Shown here one piece after another: positions 29,660 to 37,722 of a DNA stretch of 64,000 nt. Each line of letters opens with the position of its first letter. The stretch's first letter is position 1. The notes beneath the pieces are model-generated. The model had not been told where the DNA came from, searched no databases, and saw nothing but the letters and a program-made list of their open reading frames with translations. Position numbers and translations under genes: made by a program. The DNA lies in NCBI RefSeq assembly GCF_000372805.1, contig NZ_KB889828.1, positions 110,391-174,390 of the forward strand. The letters run 5' to 3'. The stretch is from Marinobacter gelidimuriae. GTDB taxonomy: Bacteria > Pseudomonadota > Gammaproteobacteria > Pseudomonadales > Oleiphilaceae.

Positions 29660-30640
29660 TCAGCGCCTCCCTGCCTGGCGACGTTGAATGGCCTTCTTCA
29701 TTAACGCCGTATTAATTTGTGCATCGTGATGCAAAACTGCTTCCTTTGCAGCATCTTCGCAAGCGCGGGTCGCCTCCGCCGCGCTGAGTCCTTCTGATTC
29801 AAATAACAAAACCTCCCAGTCCAACGACGACGTGTCGAAAGCCACAAGCCGATTGCTCATCAATTGCTTCACCTGCTCCGGCCCAGGTTTCTGGAACTCA
29901 ATGATGTCATCAAAACGACGATACAATGCCCTGTCTAAAAGCTCTGGGTGGTTCGTTGCTGCAAGGATGAGGCTTTCCGAGCGATCTTGTTCAACGAACA
30001 TAAGGAAAGAATTAAGTACTCGCCGAATCTCACCGACATCATTAGCTGCGCCACGTTGCGTGCCTATGGCATCAAACTCATCGAAAAGGTATACCGCTCG
30101 CGTCTGCTGAATATGATCAAAAATTAAACGCAGCTTGGCTGCAGTTTCACCCATAAATCGTGTTATTAAACTGTCGAGAACAACCGTGTATAGCGGCAGC
30201 TTAAGCTCAGCTGCTAAGACCGCAGCCGAAAAGGTCTTTCCTGTGCCAGGAGGACCGGTAAACAACAGTTTACGCCTAGGCAACAACCCAAATTGTGACA
30301 ACTTTGCTTTTTGACGCTGCTCAAGTAGAACATGTTCTAGACGCTCACGCACTTCATCAGATAGAACCAACTCACTTTTTCGGACACCCGTTGGGGTTAA
30401 CTCGAGTAAGCCTTTTAATTCGCCTTTTAGCGGCTGGGTGAGAGGTGTTGGTTTAGTTGAAGTGACGGGCCGCAGAGACTTTTGAGACTTTTCAATCGCT
30501 AGTTTGAGATCCGTGGCAACGTTGTGATGCCCCTTACGGGCTTCCTTAGCCGCCACTTGCAGAGCAATAGAATAGAAACGCTGATCATCGCGATCAGCGT
30601 GACTTTTCAACAATGCTTTGATTTGCTCTGCGGTTGCCAT
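29660..30640 (-). CDS. ietA: IetA-like AAA-family ATPase, defence system partner
   Basis: A 326-residue AAA protein: helical N-terminus (ATAEQIKALLKSHADRDDQR), Walker A GPPGTGKTFSA (about 133), Walker B VYLFDEFDAIG (about 186), arginine-finger region (LLDRALYRRFDDII) and a C-terminal lid. It probably forms a ring that senses or delivers substrates to the cotranscribed protease IetS. The upstream 427 bp hold the promoter and an AACGC/GCGTT inverted repeat, and then repeat copy B. Confidence 0.87.
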   Translation of the reverse strand: MATAEQIKALLKSHADRDDQRFYSIALQVAAKEARKGHHNVATDLKLAIEKSQKSLRPVTSTKPTPLTQPLKGELKGLLELTPTGVRKSELVLSDEVRERLEHVLLEQRQKAKLSQFGLLPRRKLLFTGPPGTGKTFSAAVLAAELKLPLYTVVLDSLITRFMGETAAKLRLIFDHIQQTRAVYLFDEFDAIGTQRGAANDVGEIRRVLNSFLMFVEQDRSESLILAATNHPELLDRALYRRFDDIIEFQKPGPEQVKQLMSNRLVAFDTSSLDWEVLLFESEGLSAAEATRACEDAAKEAVLHHDAQINTALMKKAIQRRQAGRR

Positions 30641-30997
30641 ATGTTACCCAAGCGTGGATTTTTCAGTGCCTATACGTGCACAAGTATATCAGCTAGCGCC
30701 ATCATATACTCCCTACCCTCCGCCTAACGCTTACGCGTTTTAACATACTGTTTAGTGATCTTTAATGGTCAGCTAATACGAGCTAAAATAATGAAAATTA
30801 AGCTTTTATTGCTTCCTGCTCAAACACCAAGTTCGGGCACTTCCATTCACGCACCTTTGCATTCCAATACTTTACCAGGAGAAATAAAACTTGCTTAGCA
30901 CAGCAACTATCCCCACCAGCAAGCAGCAAATGATTAAATCGTTGCCGACAGGCAAGCAATTAAGAATGGTGGAGCCCAGGAGCATCAATGAGAATGA

Positions 30998-31135
30998 CGA
31001 GCCCCTGCTTGAATAGAGGCTCAACCGGATGATGCGGGCATTTAGGTGGTATGCGGACAGGCGATCATCAGAACCCGTCCGAACCATACTTCGCTGACGC
31101 ATAGGCATTTCCATCCGCTACAGCGCTACAACCCG
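30998..31135. repeat. Right copy (B) of the repeat flanking ietAS, overlapping the end of the DUF3631 gene
   Basis: Partner of 26831-26968. It contains the stop codon and last codons of the DUF3631 gene plus 70 bp downstream. The distance between the copies (4.17 kb) spans ietAS with its promoter. Confidence 0.85.
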
Positions 31136-32600
31136 CACGACTGCTGACGTTGGGACGCCCTTCATCCGCTACAACCACGCTAGTTGTAGCGGACAGACTA
31201 GCCCTGCAGCCCGCATGCCGACCGGCCTGTAGCGGTGTAGCGCTTGAGTCAGAAGTGCCAGCGGAGAGGTAGCGCTTGAAGGCGTCCAAAAAGTCAGACT
31301 TAATGTAACCCTTTCTCACGGTGGTACCAATCCGCACATCTTTGGACTTAACGCTAAAGCCTGCCAACTTAGTGGATACTTGTCGGGCCGTGATCGGCTT
31401 TCCGCGATTCCATGTATTCCATAGCGCTTCACCGTCAGCACAAAGCGTATCCACCAGTTCGGCGCTAAAAATGCGCTCGGCGTTCTTATTTTCGAATATC
31501 GCCTTGATGTCCTTAAGCAGCTCCGTGCCTACATCTGGAGCCTGCTCCGCCTCATCCATACGCGTAATGATTATTGCGATGACCCGGGCGCGTTCCGGCC
31601 ACTCCCCGCCGATAGTATCGGCAATCTGTAGCAGCGGCTCCCAGTTATCTTGAGCTCGATTGTTGAGTCCTAGCACTGGGTCAGGGCGAGCAACTATTAC
31701 TTCATCTGCGACATCATCGTGCAGGCGGCATAGCTGTCTTTTCAGGCGAACCTCCAATCCAGTCTCCATGAAGCGAATATTATCAACAGACTCACTAGGC
31801 AGCTTGCGGCGAAGCTCAAAACGAATTGAGCGGCTTTCTAGGGTGCTGGCGATGCTCCCTATGCCGCACAATGCTTTGGCACCCCATGTAGAAAAGCGCG
31901 TAGGCTCATGGCTTTCTCCCACCACACGGATGATGGACCCGTTTCGCTTATGCCCCGAGTTGAGCACGCCTCTAGCATCTTCATTATCGCGCAAAAAAGT
32001 ATCCACTTCGTCAATCAATAGTGACGGTTGCCACTTGTCCATGGAGCGAAAAAGCGCGGAAGAGCTAATGCCATCGCACTTGAGCGGCTGAAAGGCGAAG
32101 AGCTCCATAAAGTCTAGCAGAGTGGACTTCCCGCAGTTGGGCAACGGTGCGGTAATGTTGGCGATGGGAGCTACGTGAACCTCATTTATGAACCATGTGA
32201 ACACAATCCATAAAGCAGCTGCATCGGCCACTACCGGTTCGCAGATCACGTACTGGCGCAGAGTGTCCGATAACTCGCGCACCAGTGCAGCGCCATCTAC
32301 CTGCTCGTCCCACGGCTCGACAGTAGGAAAGAAGCTATTATTAGCTTCTTCCTTATCCTGCTGAGTCAGCTTATCCAATTCCGCAATCGACACCCTGGCC
32401 TTTTTTGCACTGGCACGGATGCGTTGCCAGTTGGCTGGACTTTTCTGACGAATAGTAAAAATAATCTCGAGGATTCCTTGCTCAAAAATGGCGCCAGGGT
32501 CATCACCCAGTTTACCAAGCGCTTCCATGACCCTCGCCATGGCTTCTTCATCGCGATTCTTGGCACTTATGCCTGACTGTAATTGCTTTGCCACGCTCAT
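31068..32600 (-). CDS. DUF3631 domain ATPase (island replication-type protein)
   Basis: A 510-residue protein with Walker A (PLPNCGKSTLLDF, about 158), Walker B (LLIDEVDTFLRD, about 198) and the DUF3631 core (GHKRNGSIIRVVGE, then STWGAKALCGIGSIASTLESR). DUF3631 ATPases usually lie beside Toprim/primase proteins and are thought to act as helicases in plasmid or island replication; direct evidence is thin. The frame opens at 32648, but the ATG at 32600 overlaps the Toprim gene stop as ATGA, indicating coupling. The last 60 residues are low-complexity and form the conserved-tail repeat B. Confidence 0.8.
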   Translation of the reverse strand: MSVAKQLQSGISAKNRDEEAMARVMEALGKLGDDPGAIFEQGILEIIFTIRQKSPANWQRIRASAKKARVSIAELDKLTQQDKEEANNSFFPTVEPWDEQVDGAALVRELSDTLRQYVICEPVVADAAALWIVFTWFINEVHVAPIANITAPLPNCGKSTLLDFMELFAFQPLKCDGISSSALFRSMDKWQPSLLIDEVDTFLRDNEDARGVLNSGHKRNGSIIRVVGESHEPTRFSTWGAKALCGIGSIASTLESRSIRFELRRKLPSESVDNIRFMETGLEVRLKRQLCRLHDDVADEVIVARPDPVLGLNNRAQDNWEPLLQIADTIGGEWPERARVIAIIITRMDEAEQAPDVGTELLKDIKAIFENKNAERIFSAELVDTLCADGEALWNTWNRGKPITARQVSTKLAGFSVKSKDVRIGTTVRKGYIKSDFLDAFKRYLSAGTSDSSATPLQAGRHAGCRASLSATTSVVVADEGRPNVSSRAGCSAVADGNAYASAKYGSDGF

Positions 32601-33532
32601 TTCGCCCCCTTGCACTGGGCCAGATCGTTGAAATCCGAGCATTGGCAACCGGAGCAGGAAAAAATCGGCAACGTCAGTTTAGCGAGAATGGTGTCAGCGG
32701 CCTTTTTCCCCTCGGCATAGCCTTTGTTGTGTTGCTTATACCGGTCGTTGTCTGCAGCAACAATAATCTCCACACCAGCGGGAAAGGCGACTCGAATGCG
32801 CTTCGCAACAGGCTCCATGTTGTCGGCGGTCATCGCAGCTACCACAGGAAAGCCACTGGCCTCATGAATAGTAGCGGCTGTCGCCCAGCCTTCGCACAGG
32901 TAGACAGTCTGAGCACCTGCGACTTTGCCCACCAACGCCGCCGCACCAGTGATGAGACCACCTTTCAGAAAGCGCTTGCTCCCGTTGCGGTTGATACGCT
33001 GCAGATTAACCAGCTTGCCGTTGGCATAAATCGGGACCAGTAGCTCACCGTTTGACTCCCTGAGCCTGTGGGCACCTACACCTTTGGAGAGCAAGTAAGG
33101 ATGATTGACCAGTGCCCCTGATGCCGTATACCAAATTTTCTGAGCATGAACTGCAACCTGGGACTCGTCGTGTGATTTCTGACACTGCCGTTTACGTGCC
33201 GCCCTGCCTGCAGCCTGGCGAGCTCGTTCAACAGCAACGGGATCGTATTTACTACGCAAGGTGATGATGTACTTTTCGTCCGTGTGCCAAAAGCCGAATA
33301 CAGCAACTTCATGGCTTAACACCACGTACCAGACATTCAAATTACCGCGCTTTTTATCCGGTGCGTCAAGACGCTGAATCTCACCATCGTTGCAGATAGA
33401 AAAATCAGTGACACCACGAATGGTCAACGCTTCAGAAAGAGCGTCCTCAATGCTACGGTGCCTGTGAGCCTGCCCGCTCAACTGTTCTGAATTAGCTCGC
33501 CCTATCGTCGCGGGCTTTTTCATGCCTTTCAT
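32597..33532 (-). CDS. Toprim-domain (primase-like) protein
   Basis: A 311-residue protein. The C-terminal half has Toprim motifs: Glu in VYLCEGWATAATIHEA (about 207) and the Asp pair in EIIVAADNDRY (about 259). The N-terminal half is basic and lacks a clear zinc finger. Toprim proteins paired with DUF3631 ATPases are typical of replication modules on integrative islands and plasmids. It overlaps the genes on both sides by 4 bp. Confidence 0.82.
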   Translation of the reverse strand: MKGMKKPATIGRANSEQLSGQAHRHRSIEDALSEALTIRGVTDFSICNDGEIQRLDAPDKKRGNLNVWYVVLSHEVAVFGFWHTDEKYIITLRSKYDPVAVERARQAAGRAARKRQCQKSHDESQVAVHAQKIWYTASGALVNHPYLLSKGVGAHRLRESNGELLVPIYANGKLVNLQRINRNGSKRFLKGGLITGAAALVGKVAGAQTVYLCEGWATAATIHEASGFPVVAAMTADNMEPVAKRIRVAFPAGVEIIVAADNDRYKQHNKGYAEGKKAADTILAKLTLPIFSCSGCQCSDFNDLAQCKGAK

Positions 33533-33627
33533 TCAACCTCCTCCTTCTCTCGACCACGCTCGAAATTAGTCGGCCGCCGAGTCGGCCAAAGCCAAATAGT
33601 TACCCGGGTGTGAGCAAGCTCATACAT
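33529..33627 (-). CDS. Tiny ORF (32 residues) coupled to the Toprim gene
   Basis: MYELAHTRVTIWLWPTRR and a charged end (FERGREKEEVE). Its ATG overlaps the end of the AlpA-like gene by 8 bp and its stop overlaps the Toprim start as ATGA. The exact interlocking is the main evidence that it is translated. No family is recognised; it may serve only to couple translation. Confidence 0.45.
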   Translation of the reverse strand: MYELAHTRVTIWLWPTRRPTNFERGREKEEVE

Positions 33628-33976
33628 AGCGATGGCCCTCCTGAGCTTCCAATCGGTGGGACTCGTTGATGTGTCGCTTGCGCATCGTCTCAGAGGCTTC
33701 CGCCGTGCTGGCATAGCTTTCGCCATCCACCAGCCAGTTGAGTACATCTTTCAGGCGATAACGAATCGCACGTCCATGACGAACGAAGCGCGGGGCAGGC
33801 CTGCCTAGCAAGGTTCCGGTACAGCGTGCCTTTCGGGCAGTGGTGGGTTGCACAGCAATCAGGTATGGGAAGACGGCGGACTCGGGCAGCTCAATCAGTG
33901 CTGGATCGAATCCGTCGTGGTACTTGGCCAGTGCATCGGACAATGTGGTGGTGGGGTCGAACTTCTTAACGATCAT
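33620..33976 (-). CDS. AlpA-like helix-turn-helix regulator/excisionase-type protein
   Basis: A 118-residue protein with an excisionase/AlpA-like winged-helix region: LLGRPAPRFVRHGRAIRYRL and KDVLNWLVDG at residues 62-92. Such proteins act as excision factors or activators of integrase in satellite-type islands. The ATG at 33976 is preferred to 33985 because GAGG lies 9 nt upstream of it, while it would touch the earlier one. First gene of the interlocked four-gene set ending with the DUF3631 ATPase. Confidence 0.7.
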   Translation of the reverse strand: MIVKKFDPTTTLSDALAKYHDGFDPALIELPESAVFPYLIAVQPTTARKARCTGTLLGRPAPRFVRHGRAIRYRLKDVLNWLVDGESYASTAEASETMRKRHINESHRLEAQEGHRYV

Positions 33977-34139
33977 CGTAAACATCCTCTATCTGTGTTG
34001 GATGTCTTGGATGATCCTTGTTCCTGCTGGTTATTAAGATTCAGGTTCGTAAATATTTATTTGAATGCAAATCTGATTTTTCGGATCTGCATTCATTTTA
34101 CTCGTCATAAAAACGAACCCAAAGAAATCAAAATAAAAA

Positions 34140-35096
34140 TCAAAAGTTCAGTGAATCTAGCTCTTCTGCCTTTTTCATCAACTTCAACATGTACTCCTTC
34201 TCAGACTCCAGTCGCCTGAAAAATTTTCCGACAGGGCGAGATGGTCGCATTTCAAGCTCCCCGAACTTATCATCGTGAGGAAAAAGAGCGCTAGCCATGC
34301 ACTTTGCTGTTATTTTTGAGCGGGTCAGGCTCGCCCAGATCGTTAGATCAAAATAGGCAGCTGCGCGATATTCAAACAGTTTTTTGACTTCTGACGGCTT
34401 CACACAGGAGACATTAAATTTATTAGAGCAATTTTTCAAAAGATAGCGCCGTATCCCTTCAACTCTTACTTCAATCGTCGATGTTCCATTTATATTTACA
34501 TAACTGAAATCATTAAGATCTTCTAATGAAACATGCGAAAACATGACATGCCTGACATCTTCAATATCCCAACCCCTCTCTTCTGACAAACAGCTCGCCG
34601 CTTTTTCAATACGCTCAATGAGGGCAGAATTTTCCTTCATCGCAGCCATCGCATCCCACATGGTTACGAAACGGACATTGCTGTGGGGGCTAACACCGAA
34701 ATTGTCACCTACGATTCTTTTTACTACTTTTCTTGCCTCTACAAATGCATCCGATGAATCATCCCCCGCTTCCATTTCAGCAAATTCATCCTCACCAAGA
34801 CGGTGGCGCTGCTCGGCAGCATACAACTCTCCCGCTATGCCCATACCGTCGTAATCCAAGGGCGCTTTAGATGCATCTGCCATTCTACTAAATATCGAGC
34901 TTATAGTTGAATCGTACAACAACGGCCCAGTGTAATCGTGAGGGATAGACCTAATAAAATTCGACGTATAGATTCGACCATAGATCGCACAAACAGCACG
35001 ATGAGGATCCTTATCCCGCCACTGAGTGTATGGTTCAATATCAAACCACTCAGGCAATTGCGAAACATCGTTTATCTTCTTCGACATCTGAGCCAC
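34140..35096 (-). CDS. Island protein of unknown function (DUF6387-like)
   Basis: A 318-residue soluble protein starting MAQMSKKINDVSQLPEWFDIEPY. The LPEWF opening and its place next to an integrase resemble DUF6387 proteins, but I hold that only moderately. No catalytic motif is evident; the C-terminus is charged and helical (LESEKEYMLKLMKKAEEL). The gene is clearly AT-richer than the integrase beside it, which points to separate acquisition. Confidence 0.7.
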   Translation of the reverse strand: MAQMSKKINDVSQLPEWFDIEPYTQWRDKDPHRAVCAIYGRIYTSNFIRSIPHDYTGPLLYDSTISSIFSRMADASKAPLDYDGMGIAGELYAAEQRHRLGEDEFAEMEAGDDSSDAFVEARKVVKRIVGDNFGVSPHSNVRFVTMWDAMAAMKENSALIERIEKAASCLSEERGWDIEDVRHVMFSHVSLEDLNDFSYVNINGTSTIEVRVEGIRRYLLKNCSNKFNVSCVKPSEVKKLFEYRAAAYFDLTIWASLTRSKITAKCMASALFPHDDKFGELEMRPSRPVGKFFRRLESEKEYMLKLMKKAEELDSLNF

Positions 35097-35209
35097 TTCC
35101 TCCGCTCACTCCATATAAAGGCGGCAGGCCAGTGCGGTGAAGTTGCCGCACGTTCGGGAGCTACCCTAGGCCCGCCAACTTGGTCAGGCTTGCGCTATCA
35201 GCGCCACCT

Positions 35210-36580
35210 CTATCTAACTACCTGAAACGGCGCATCCACCGCTCCTTCTTCATCATTTTCATCACCCAACTCATTTGTGTCAGGCTCAGCCACCTGCTGA
35301 GCAAACGCTTCTACGGCATCGCGGGTGTGGTCAGGTCGCAAGTGTGCGTAATGCTGAATAGTGGTCTGAATATCGCTATGGGCCATCAGCTTGGCAACCG
35401 TCAACAAGTCCACCCCTGCCATTACCAGCTGGCTAGCGAAATTGTGGCGCAGACTGTACATCACCAGACTACCTGGCAGCTCGGCTAACTCTCGAACCTT
35501 AGCCCATGGCTTTTGCATCGCCGTCCGATCCATACGCTTTCCAGTACGAACCGAGGGGGATACCAGGCCGGTTTGGGGTTTGCCTTGCTGGCGACGCCAA
35601 ACCTTGAGCACGCTGACCACAGCGCTGGACATAGGAAAGATCATCGGCTCTGGATGATGGTGCGCGGTCTTCTCGATTACTTTACGAATGGTGCCAAAGG
35701 TAAGGTTGACGTGCTCCCAGCGCAGACCAAACAGATCGCCAGGCCGAAAGCCGGTGTAATACATGATTAATATCCACGGCTTCACATGATCCACATAGGT
35801 GACATCATCAAGGTCAGGTAAGTACGCCTTGCCACGTACCCTGCTCCGTTGGCGCTCCTGACGCTTAAGGTCTTGGTAGGCATCTAGCCCACTGAATAGC
35901 GCCCCAACTTCTTCCGCTTCCAGGTACCGTCGCTGAGACGCCTGCTCGGCCATCTCCTCTTCCGTTGTGGCGGGACGCTGTAAGTTAATTCCCGCCAGCG
36001 GATTATTTGGTATCACTTTACGCTCAGCCGCATGCGCGAGAAGCGTTTTGAGTGCCCCCAGGCTTCGCTTGCTGGTAGTGAAGGCTTCACCCTTGGCTTC
36101 TCGCTCACCCTGCCAACGCTCAATATCAGCATGGGACAACTCACCCATAGGCCTATCAAGCCAGTCAGCAAAGGCGCGGCGAATCCGCAATAGCGCAGAG
36201 TGGCCATCCTTCTTGCGACCTTGCACCACCGTATATGGGCCATCCAAGTAGGCGCGTAATGTCCGCGCATGCTGGCGCTGGGCTTCCGCTCGGGCTTCTT
36301 CCAGCACTGCTCGTGGATCGCCACCTTGAGCCACTACAGCCAGTGCTTCGGTGGCATTACTTCTGGCCTGTGCAGCGGTTAAGGTGCCGTACGCCCCAAG
36401 AGTCATCATTCGACGCTGGCCGGTCTTAGTTCGATAGTAGAGCCGGAAGGTAAGGCCACGCTGCCCAGCGCGAACGTGATAGCCGGCCAGGTCGGTATCC
36501 CACACATCACTTTCTGGTGGTGTCTTGGCCAGTTGCTCAAGCGCCCTGGCGGTCAGCTTCATCTTGGTGGTACTTGCCAT
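35210..36580 (-). CDS. Tyrosine-type site-specific integrase
   Basis: A 456-residue integrase. N-terminal arm-binding domain (DUF4102 type, RLYYRTKTGQRRMMTLGAYG), SAM-like core-binding domain (about 105-210), then the catalytic domain: first Arg in TGFRPGDLFGLRW (about 277), box II YSLRHNFASQL (about 375), His in LMAHSDIQTTIQHY with the nucleophilic Tyr (about 408). The usual His of H-x-L-R is a Tyr here. It lies next to attR and reads inward. It should recombine the tRNA-Arg attB with the island attP. Confidence 0.93.
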   Translation of the reverse strand: MASTTKMKLTARALEQLAKTPPESDVWDTDLAGYHVRAGQRGLTFRLYYRTKTGQRRMMTLGAYGTLTAAQARSNATEALAVVAQGGDPRAVLEEARAEAQRQHARTLRAYLDGPYTVVQGRKKDGHSALLRIRRAFADWLDRPMGELSHADIERWQGEREAKGEAFTTSKRSLGALKTLLAHAAERKVIPNNPLAGINLQRPATTEEEMAEQASQRRYLEAEEVGALFSGLDAYQDLKRQERQRSRVRGKAYLPDLDDVTYVDHVKPWILIMYYTGFRPGDLFGLRWEHVNLTFGTIRKVIEKTAHHHPEPMIFPMSSAVVSVLKVWRRQQGKPQTGLVSPSVRTGKRMDRTAMQKPWAKVRELAELPGSLVMYSLRHNFASQLVMAGVDLLTVAKLMAHSDIQTTIQHYAHLRPDHTRDAVEAFAQQVAEPDTNELGDENDEEGAVDAPFQVVR

Positions 36581-36596
36581 ATCTCGCCCTGCTCTC

Positions 36597-36616
36597 TAGG
36601 TGACAACTAGGTGACA
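36597..36616 (+). repeat. Paired TAGGTGACA repeats near attR (probable integrase arm sites)
   Basis: Copies at 36597-36605 and 36608-36616, 11 bp apart, between the integrase start and attR, mirroring 19356-19375. They also overlap the likely integrase promoter, so integrase could repress its own gene. Confidence 0.7.
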
Positions 36617-36743
36617 GATGGAGGATAAAACAAGGTATAGCGGGAAACAAGCAGCAACCTCAGATAGTCGATCAACTATTTGATTTTAATAATATATTAT
36701 ATTCGTTTTGTTCCTGTTTGTTTCTCTTGAAATATGGCTATAA

Positions 36744-36788
36744 TGCCCTCCGAAGGCAGTGGTCACAGGTTCGAATCCTGTCGGGCGC
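36744..36788 (+). repeat. attR core (orphan tRNA-Arg 3' half)
   Basis: Exact copy of 19241-19285 with no tRNA 5' half in front of it. Marks the right end of the island. Confidence 0.95.
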
Positions 36789-36800
36789 GCCATATTTTTC

Positions 36801-36832
36801 AAGGCCTTACGTGAAAGCGTAGGGCCTTTTTT
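36801..36832 (+). terminator. Rho-independent terminator outside attR
   Basis: AAGGCCTTACG pairs with CGTAGGGCCTT (one mismatch) around TGAAAG, followed by TTTTTT. It sits where a tRNA terminator would have stood before the island inserted. Confidence 0.75.
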
Positions 36833-36839
36833 ATTGGCT

Positions 36840-36870
36840 GTGCCCAAACGGTGCCCGTGGAGTGCCCAAA
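36840..36870 (+). repeat. Three GTGCCC repeats at 11-bp spacing outside attR (possible arm sites of an older element)
   Basis: GTGCCCAAA at 36840-36848, GTGCCC at 36851-36856 and GTGCCCAAA at 36862-36870: starts exactly 11 bp apart. An inverted copy TTTGGGCAC lies at 36935-36943. The geometry equals that of the TAGGTGACA pairs but the sequence differs. Confidence 0.55.
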
Positions 36871-37008
36871 ATTATAAACTGCTTTTCCCTGATGCGATGA
36901 TCATGACCCTTGCACCAACTTGAGCACACGATGGTTTGGGCACAATATTCTACTGCAGATGCTCATGCTAAATGCCTAAGATAAAGGCAGATGGGCATTC
37001 CTTAAAAA

Positions 37009-37722
37009 TCAATAAATCCAATTATTGTGCGCCAACGGCATCTTATTCAGCAGGCTTCTGCGCTCTCGCCAGTCCGGCAGGTGTTTGTCCATGTACGCCT
37101 TAAATCGCTCGTTGTGTCTGCGCTCCAGCAAGTGAACCAGTTCATGCACCAGTATGTATTCAAGACATTCAGGGGGCTTTTTCGCGAGCTCCAGATTCAG
37201 CCAAATACGCCTTGCTTCCGTGTTGCAGCTACCCCACTTGGTTTTCATTTTCTTTACGCCCCAGCTATTGGCTGTAACACTGATTTCTTTTTCCCAATAG
37301 GGCAAAAGCTCGCTGACGCGTGACTTCAGTGCGCTGCGGTAATATTGCGAGAGCAGCAAATCTTTATTTTCGATGGATGTGCCTGCACTCACATAGAGAT
37401 CAATTTTGCCCCGCCCCACCTTGACCTCGTGGCGCCCTGCCCGTTCCACTACGCTTAAGCGATGGTGCCGCCCCCACAAGTAATGGCTCTCTCCATTCCG
37501 CATTTCCCGGTCAGACTGCCTGGGCTGTTTGGCAAAGTCGCTTTGCTGTTTTTTTATCCAGGGAATACGGCTGATAACCGCCATGCGAATAGCCGTATCG
37601 GTCATTTTTTCGGGCGCCGACACTCGTACCCGACCATCTGGCGGCAGCACACTGATGTGTAGATTTTTTATTGGCTTTCGATTGAGCAGCAGCTCAATCG
37701 TTCCAATCTGAATATGGGGCAT
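37009..37722 (-). CDS. YgjP-like metal-dependent hydrolase (M48/SprT-like)
   Basis: A 237-residue protein with the zinc motif VHELVHLLERRH (about 192-203) and the preceding TKWGSCNTEARRIWLNLELA block of the YgjP/DUF45 family. Such genes often sit at the end of type I restriction operons, where their role is unclear. Here the ATG overlaps the stop of an upstream gene tail (TGATG), but only that tail remains, so the original operon is broken. The gene itself appears intact. Confidence 0.83.
   Translation of the reverse strand: MPHIQIGTIELLLNRKPIKNLHISVLPPDGRVRVSAPEKMTDTAIRMAVISRIPWIKKQQSDFAKQPRQSDREMRNGESHYLWGRHHRLSVVERAGRHEVKVGRGKIDLYVSAGTSIENKDLLLSQYYRSALKSRVSELLPYWEKEISVTANSWGVKKMKTKWGSCNTEARRIWLNLELAKKPPECLEYILVHELVHLLERRHNERFKAYMDKHLPDWRERRSLLNKMPLAHNNWIY

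Larger units (their letters stand above)
19241..36788. mobile_element. Integrative genomic island in tRNA-Arg(CCG) carrying hsdMSR and ietAS
   Basis: Bounded by an exact 45-bp direct repeat: the tRNA 3' half (19241-19285) and an orphan copy (36744-36788). It encodes a tyrosine integrase next to the right end, an AlpA-like protein, Toprim and DUF3631 proteins, a complete type I restriction system and the IetAS pair. There are no phage structural, lysis or conjugation genes, so it is a defence island that is mobilised or satellite-like rather than a prophage or self-transmissible ICE. Several stretches (ietAS, 34.1-35.1 kb) are visibly more AT-rich than the core genome. Confidence 0.93.

Noticed and set aside
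35786..35805. A further ATAGGTGACA inside the integrase gene
   Set aside because: It is single, unpaired and within coding sequence, unlike the 11-bp-phased pairs at both ends, so I do not count it as an arm site.
19241..36788. Island as a complete prophage or self-transmissible ICE
   Set aside because: There are no capsid, tail, terminase, lysis, relaxase or type IV secretion genes between the att repeats.
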